From NCBI GenBank assembly GCA_017526725.1, contig JAFXRA010000336.1:1-18200 (forward strand): DNA of 18,200 bases. The letters run 5' to 3'. The first letter of the stretch is position 1. Every line of letters begins with the position of its first letter. The notes beneath the pieces are model-generated. The model worked only from the letters and a program-made list of their open reading frames with translations. It made no database searches and had not been told where the DNA came from. Shown piece by piece: positions 14,509 to 18,200 of the stretch. Position numbers and translations under genes: made by a program. This DNA comes from Candidatus Rifleibacteriota bacterium. Its GTDB lineage: Bacteria > Riflebacteria > Ozemobacteria > Ozemobacterales > Ozemobacteraceae.

Positions 14509-15969
14509 TTATTTTTTTAATCTGGAAATAGTTTCTTCTCTTCCTAAAACATCTAAGATTCCAACTAGTTCAGGGCCATGACAAGAGCCTGTAATCTTTA
14601 CTCTTATAGGCATAAACAGGTCTTTTCCCTTAACTTCAGCTATTTTGCCTGCGGCTTTAATTGCTGCATTATAGCCTTCTCTAACCCAGTCACATTTTTC
14701 AAATTCAGAAGCTAAGGCTTCAAAGAGCTTTTTAGATTTTTCTGTTTCAATCATTGCTCTAGCTTCGTCATTTTCTGGTTCACTGGCTTCAAAAAAGGTC
14801 TTTGCTACTTCTGGAGCGTCTGTTAAAAGAGTCATCTTAACCTGAATCAATTCTACAAGCTTATGCATAATAACAGGGTCATCGAGACGCTTGTCATTTG
14901 GCATAGCCTTTTTAAGCAAAGGAGCAACCAATGGTATAAGTTCATCAACAGGCATAGCACGTAAATGCTGACCATTCATCCAAACAAGTTTGTCTTTATC
15001 GAAAACTCCAGGAGATTTGCTTATATGACTTAATTCAAAGCACTGAATCAATTCTTTTACAGAATAGATTTCACGGTCGTTGCCTTCGTTCCAGCCTAAT
15101 AAAGCTAAGAAATTTATCATAGCTTCCGGCAAAAAGCCTTCTTCAGCATACTGACCTACAGAAGTTGCACCGTGACGTTTAGAAAGTTTTGACTTATCTG
15201 GGCCAAGAATCAATGAAGCATGGCTGAATCTAGGAGGTTTCATTCCCAAAGCTTCATAAAGAATAAGCTGACGGTGTGTGTTTGTAAGATGTTCTTCTGC
15301 TCTGACTACATGAGTAATACCCATAAGCGCGTCATCAACCACAACGCAGAAGTTATAAACCGGCATACCACTAGAACGAAGAATAATGAAATCGCCTAAG
15401 GTTCCAGCTTTCCATTCAACACGACCACGAACTTCATCTTCAAGAACGTAGTCTTTTTGAGGTACTCTTACTCTGATAGTATAAGGCTCACCAGCATCTA
15501 TGCGCTTCTGAGCTTCTTCCTTACTTAAGTTGCGACAGGTTCCATCATAATAAACACTTCTATGTTCTTCTTCTGCTTTTTTACGCTTTTCTTCAAGTTC
15601 TTCATCAGTACAGAAACATGGATAAGCGATTCCTTTATCCATCAACTCATGAGCTATTTTCTGATAAATTTCTAATCTCTGTGACTGAAAATAAGGTCCT
15701 TTATCGCCTTTTTGCTGTTTATATGGATCTATACCTTCACCATATTCAGGACCTTCGTCCCAATCCAAGCCGAGCCATTTCAAATCGTGAAGCATTCCAT
15801 TAACTGATTCAACAGTAGAACGGGCTTCATCTGTATCTTCTATACGCAAAACAAACTTTCCACCGGTTTTTCTAGCCCAAAGCCAGTTAAAAAGAGCTGT
15901 TCTAGCTCCACCAACATGTAAATAACCTGTTGGAGACGGTGCAAAACGAACACGAATTTCTTCAGACAT
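14509..15969 (-). CDS. gltX: Glutamyl-tRNA synthetase
   Basis: GltX charges tRNA-Glu with glutamate in the cytoplasm. The 486-residue length is usual. The class I signature HIGH appears as HVGG (18-21) in PSPTGYLHVGGARTALFNW, and KMSKS as KLSKR (261-265). FVLRIEDTD (39-47) and VRAEEHLTNTHRQ are conserved active-site blocks. A CFC pair (118, 120) and C145 in YYDGTCRN recall the zinc site of E. coli GluRS, though the fourth ligand (His) is Asn here. The start is 1 nt after the CBS-HutP stop and the nearest purine-rich site (GGGGAGC, 15983-15989) is 13 nt away inside that gene, so translation is probably coupled. Whether it also charges tRNA-Gln (non-discriminating) cannot be read by eye. Confidence 0.97.
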   Translation of the reverse strand: MSEEIRVRFAPSPTGYLHVGGARTALFNWLWARKTGGKFVLRIEDTDEARSTVESVNGMLHDLKWLGLDWDEGPEYGEGIDPYKQQKGDKGPYFQSQRLEIYQKIAHELMDKGIAYPCFCTDEELEEKRKKAEEEHRSVYYDGTCRNLSKEEAQKRIDAGEPYTIRVRVPQKDYVLEDEVRGRVEWKAGTLGDFIILRSSGMPVYNFCVVVDDALMGITHVVRAEEHLTNTHRQLILYEALGMKPPRFSHASLILGPDKSKLSKRHGATSVGQYAEEGFLPEAMINFLALLGWNEGNDREIYSVKELIQCFELSHISKSPGVFDKDKLVWMNGQHLRAMPVDELIPLVAPLLKKAMPNDKRLDDPVIMHKLVELIQVKMTLLTDAPEVAKTFFEASEPENDEARAMIETEKSKKLFEALASEFEKCDWVREGYNAAIKAAGKIAEVKGKDLFMPIRVKITGSCHGPELVGILDVLGREETISRLKK

Positions 15970-15970
15970 T

Positions 15971-16753
15971 TTAAATTATATTGCTCCCCATAAAAATTTG
16001 CTCATTTCCATTTGAAAGAGCATGACCACAGTGACCAAAAGCAGCAACAGCAATACGGCCTTCACCGCGAACAATTGCAACTTTAAAGCCACCACCCAAA
16101 CCTGGGTTTATTATATAACACTGGTTGTAAATATCTCTTACAGCCATACTTACAGCATATTTTTCTCTTGTGTCTTCACGAATAACAGAACGAGCTATTG
16201 CTGCGACAATAGCTGCTTCTCTTAATTTAACAGCTAGTTTTTCTGAAGTAGCCCCGACTTGAGTTATCGCCGCACGATAACCTTTGTTAGATACCTTTTG
16301 AAGCCAATATTCTTCCTGTTCTGGATCTTTAGTCATAGAAAGATATATTACAGCACTTTCAGGTGTTAAAGCATCTTCACGATCTTCAACCAAATCTTTG
16401 ACTATGTCTCGATAAGTTACTACACCTACAAGTTCATCATTGTTATCAACTACAGGTAAAGCTTCTAAATCGCTTGCAGAAAGCAAAGCCGCAGCTTCCC
16501 TGACAGACATGTTTGAATTAACCCGTTTGAACTCTTTTATCATTATAGAAGAAACTTTTTCGTCGCTGTCAAATTCGCCTGCAGAAGCTAAGTGAACGTT
16601 AGTCAGAATACCGGTTATTTTTTTATTGTCATTGGTTACTAAAATACAATCGGGCTGCCTTAAAATAATGATTTCTCGTATCCCAAATATGGTACAGTCT
16701 TCTGCAACAACAATGGGATTGCAATCCATTATTTCTTTAACCTGTAAACCCAT
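15971..16753 (-). CDS. CBS-CBS-HutP fusion, putative ligand-sensing RNA regulator
   Basis: A 260-residue soluble protein. Residues ~3-57 and ~66-119 are two CBS domains (VKEIMDCNPIVV, VSSIMIKEFKRV, ALPVVDNNDELVGVVTYRDIV), which as a pair bind adenine nucleotides in many proteins. Residues ~129-260 match the HutP family, by eye, from end to end: GYRAAITQVGA, LREAAIVAAIARSVI, PGLGGGFKVAIVRGEGRIAVAAFGHCG, and the terminal FMGSNII. HutP of Bacillus binds hut leader RNA as a histidine-dependent antiterminator. Here the positions aligning with its His73 and His77 appear to be Tyr and Met, so histidine/Mg binding is doubtful. AGGAG (16759-16763) is 5 nt from the ATG. It lies between the PIN/TRAM gene (22 nt) and gltX (1 nt). 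No hut genes are near. The role is inference. Confidence 0.8.
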   Translation of the reverse strand: MGLQVKEIMDCNPIVVAEDCTIFGIREIIILRQPDCILVTNDNKKITGILTNVHLASAGEFDSDEKVSSIMIKEFKRVNSNMSVREAAALLSASDLEALPVVDNNDELVGVVTYRDIVKDLVEDREDALTPESAVIYLSMTKDPEQEEYWLQKVSNKGYRAAITQVGATSEKLAVKLREAAIVAAIARSVIREDTREKYAVSMAVRDIYNQCYIINPGLGGGFKVAIVRGEGRIAVAAFGHCGHALSNGNEQIFMGSNII

Positions 16754-16775
16754 ATAAACTCCTAATCAGAAACTA

Positions 16776-17867
16776 TTAATCTTTTTTTTCACCAATGCGG
16801 CAAAAAACAATTCTGCCAGCCCCAGTTTGCAATATATTGTTGACTTTTGTTTTCACTATTTCTCCAACATGGTCACCACCGTCTTCAATGACAACCATTG
16901 TTCCGTCAGATAAAAAGCCAACTCCCTGTCGAGGTTCTTTCCCTCTTTTAACAATCTGAATTTCAATATCTTCACCACTGACAAAAATAGGTTTTAATGC
17001 ATTTGTAAGGTCGTTAAGATTAAGAACTTTTATGTTTTCAAGCTCTGCTAATTTCTTTGTGTTAAAATCCTGTGTAATTAGTGAAGCCTTTAATTCTGTA
17101 GATAATTTAACTAATTTTCCGTTAACTTCATCTATATCTTCATAATCATTATTAATGATTACAAAATTATCAGGAAAAGACTTTTTTAATTTTTCAATAG
17201 TTTCTAATCCTTTTTGACCGCGGTTCTTCTTGTTTAAATCATTTGAATTAGCTAAAAACATCAATTCATTAACGATAAAATTAGGAACTAAGATATTTCC
17301 TTCTATGAAACCCAATTTAAATAAATCAGCAAATCTGCCATCAACAATAGCACTAGCATCTAATATTTTAGAAGAAACCTTTACTTCTTCACCCTTAGCC
17401 ATATTTTGATATTTCTTGTATCTTAGTAATATCTTAACGCCGAGATAAGCAAACAAAAGATTGAATAACACAGGGAAAACAAGATAAAACATAGAAACAA
17501 GAGAATTTAAATACTGGTCTTGAAAATCAAATTTACCAACCCCTTTAAACATTAAAATGTAAAAGGGTATAAATAATAAATTTGCAACAACAGTGCCCAA
17601 AGTAAAGCCTAAGGCGCTCCAGGTTAAATTGTAAACATTGGTTTCTTCAATTTGTTTTTCAATCCATTCATTTAATCCTCTGCCTATCATAGAACAAATT
17701 AAATAACCGATAAAACCAAATAAACCAGCTAGAATAAAATGGGGATTTTCCCAGGGAACTAATTCATTTACTGCCTGAGGATATTTATCTATCAATGAAT
17801 ATGCTATTGAAACCCCTGTAATTGTGCCTGCCAGTATTAGAATAGACTTTAGTATCTGAAATATCAT
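16776..17867 (-). CDS. Membrane PIN/TRAM-domain protein, YacL-like
   Basis: A 363-residue protein like Bacillus YacL. Four membrane helices fill the first ~148 residues (about 6-25, 43-62, 82-107, 121-147). A PIN nuclease-like domain follows: KILDASAIVDGRFADL gives acidic D170 and D176, E201 lies in VNELMFLA, and SLITQDFN near 265 supplies the third acidic site. The C-terminal TRAM domain (about 290-358) contains RGKEPRQGVGFLSDGTMVVIEDG and LQTGAGRIVF. PIN domains often cleave RNA; the activity of YacL-type proteins is not well defined. ATG at 17867 is chosen over TTG at 17882 because GGAG (17876-17879) would otherwise be inside the gene and transcription probably starts near 17882. It is the first gene of the operon. 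In Bacillus yacL also lies upstream of gltX. Confidence 0.88.
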   Translation of the reverse strand: MIFQILKSILILAGTITGVSIAYSLIDKYPQAVNELVPWENPHFILAGLFGFIGYLICSMIGRGLNEWIEKQIEETNVYNLTWSALGFTLGTVVANLLFIPFYILMFKGVGKFDFQDQYLNSLVSMFYLVFPVLFNLLFAYLGVKILLRYKKYQNMAKGEEVKVSSKILDASAIVDGRFADLFKLGFIEGNILVPNFIVNELMFLANSNDLNKKNRGQKGLETIEKLKKSFPDNFVIINNDYEDIDEVNGKLVKLSTELKASLITQDFNTKKLAELENIKVLNLNDLTNALKPIFVSGEDIEIQIVKRGKEPRQGVGFLSDGTMVVIEDGGDHVGEIVKTKVNNILQTGAGRIVFCRIGEKKD

Positions 17868-17888
17868 ATTTATCTTCTCCAAGCGTAC

Positions 17889-17917
17889 AAAATACCATTA
17901 TTCAATGATAAATTCAA
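17889..17917 (-). promoter_or_regulatory. Promoter of the PIN/TRAM-CBS-HutP-gltX operon
   Basis: On the minus strand, TTGAAT (17912-17917) and TATTTT (17889-17894) are 17 bp apart, and TGG before the -10 gives an extended -10. Initiation near 17882 leaves a leader of about 15 nt with GGAG. Confidence 0.55.
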
Positions 17918-17956
17918 GCTTTGCATAATATTACAGTGAAGAATAATTAAAGAATA

Positions 17957-18200
17957 TTAAGATACTTTTCTTTTTTTAAAGAGGGAAAACAATAAAGTTA
18001 ATAAATAGACAACTCCGGCTACAACAATAGTTACGGCTCCTGACGGCAAATTTGGTTCGTAACTAATCATAAGCCCAGTGCATGTAAAAAGCATACCTAG
18101 AAAAGTAGCTCCAAGCATTATTTTCCAAACCCTGTTGAAAATCTTTGATGATATAGCTACAGGCAAGGTCAACAACGCAATAACCATTATTATTCCAACA
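17957..18200 (-). CDS. Metal-type ABC transporter permease (ABC-3 family), 3' part only
   Basis: Only the last 81 codons are in the window; the 5' part lies beyond 18200. The visible segment matches the C-terminus of ZnuB/MntB-type permeases: VGIIMVIALLTLPVAISSKI, a helix GATFLGMLFTCTGLMISY, then NLPSGAVTIVVAGVVYLLTLL and a basic tail FKKRKVS. Such permeases import zinc or manganese with a binding protein and ATPase, which would be encoded further along. The metal cannot be told. An internal ATG at 18187 is not the start, because the reading frame continues with family residues through the window edge. Confidence 0.85.
   Translation of the reverse strand, partial: VGIIMVIALLTLPVAISSKIFNRVWKIMLGATFLGMLFTCTGLMISYEPNLPSGAVTIVVAGVVYLLTLLFSLFKKRKVS

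Overview
The window is AT-rich bacterial chromosome with tightly packed genes, clear Shine-Dalgarno sites, one TTG start and short leaders. All 18 genes whose 3' end is visible stop with TAA. Several products resemble Firmicutes families (YacL-type PIN/TRAM, YvlB-type DUF4097, HutP, DivIC-like). Others fit an uncultivated Gram-negative-like lineage: a cyanobacterial-type RNB protein, a pilin-tail-like cysteine pattern in a secreted protein, and a tRNA without encoded CCA. I cannot assign a phylum. There are no transposases, integrases, phage genes or CRISPR arrays.

Layout. (1) 164-3927, plus: a carbohydrate ABC importer made of a MalF-type permease, a MalG-type permease with a long N-terminal extension, and a solute-binding protein. 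No ATPase gene is present in the window. (2) 3955-6198, plus: tRNA-Arg(CCG), an FtsB/DivIC-like division protein, a membrane-anchored secreted protein and the ammonia-dependent asparagine synthetase AsnA. (3) 6203-7474, plus: a SHOCT-like/DUF4097 protein with its own promoter, followed by a compact GC-rich nested inverted repeat (7506-7590) in a convergent gap. (4) 7666-10752, minus: a two-gene operon of an unrecognised protein with sigma-factor-like segments and an RNase II/R-family exonuclease. (5) 10753-10941: a divergent control region with a minus-strand promoter, an exact TGTGA-N6-TCACA palindrome and a GTGCAA/TTGCAC dyad. (6) 10942-12978, plus: an ssb variant, two related cysteine-rich proteins of unknown family, and a YpsA-like SLOG protein. 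(7) 12981-14432, minus: a secreted TPR plus HEAT-like protein. (8) 14460-17917, minus: an operon of a YacL-like PIN/TRAM membrane protein, a CBS-CBS-HutP fusion and gltX, with a promoter and a 16-bp perfect hairpin terminator. (9) 17957-18200, minus: the 3' part of a metal-type (ABC-3) permease.

The two most distinctive items are the CBS-HutP fusion, which lacks the histidines expected for HutP's histidine/Mg site and sits directly before gltX, and the ssb operon, whose SSB lacks the usual acidic C-terminal tip and which carries two paralogous cysteine-rich proteins with a SLOG protein. Roles for these are inference only.
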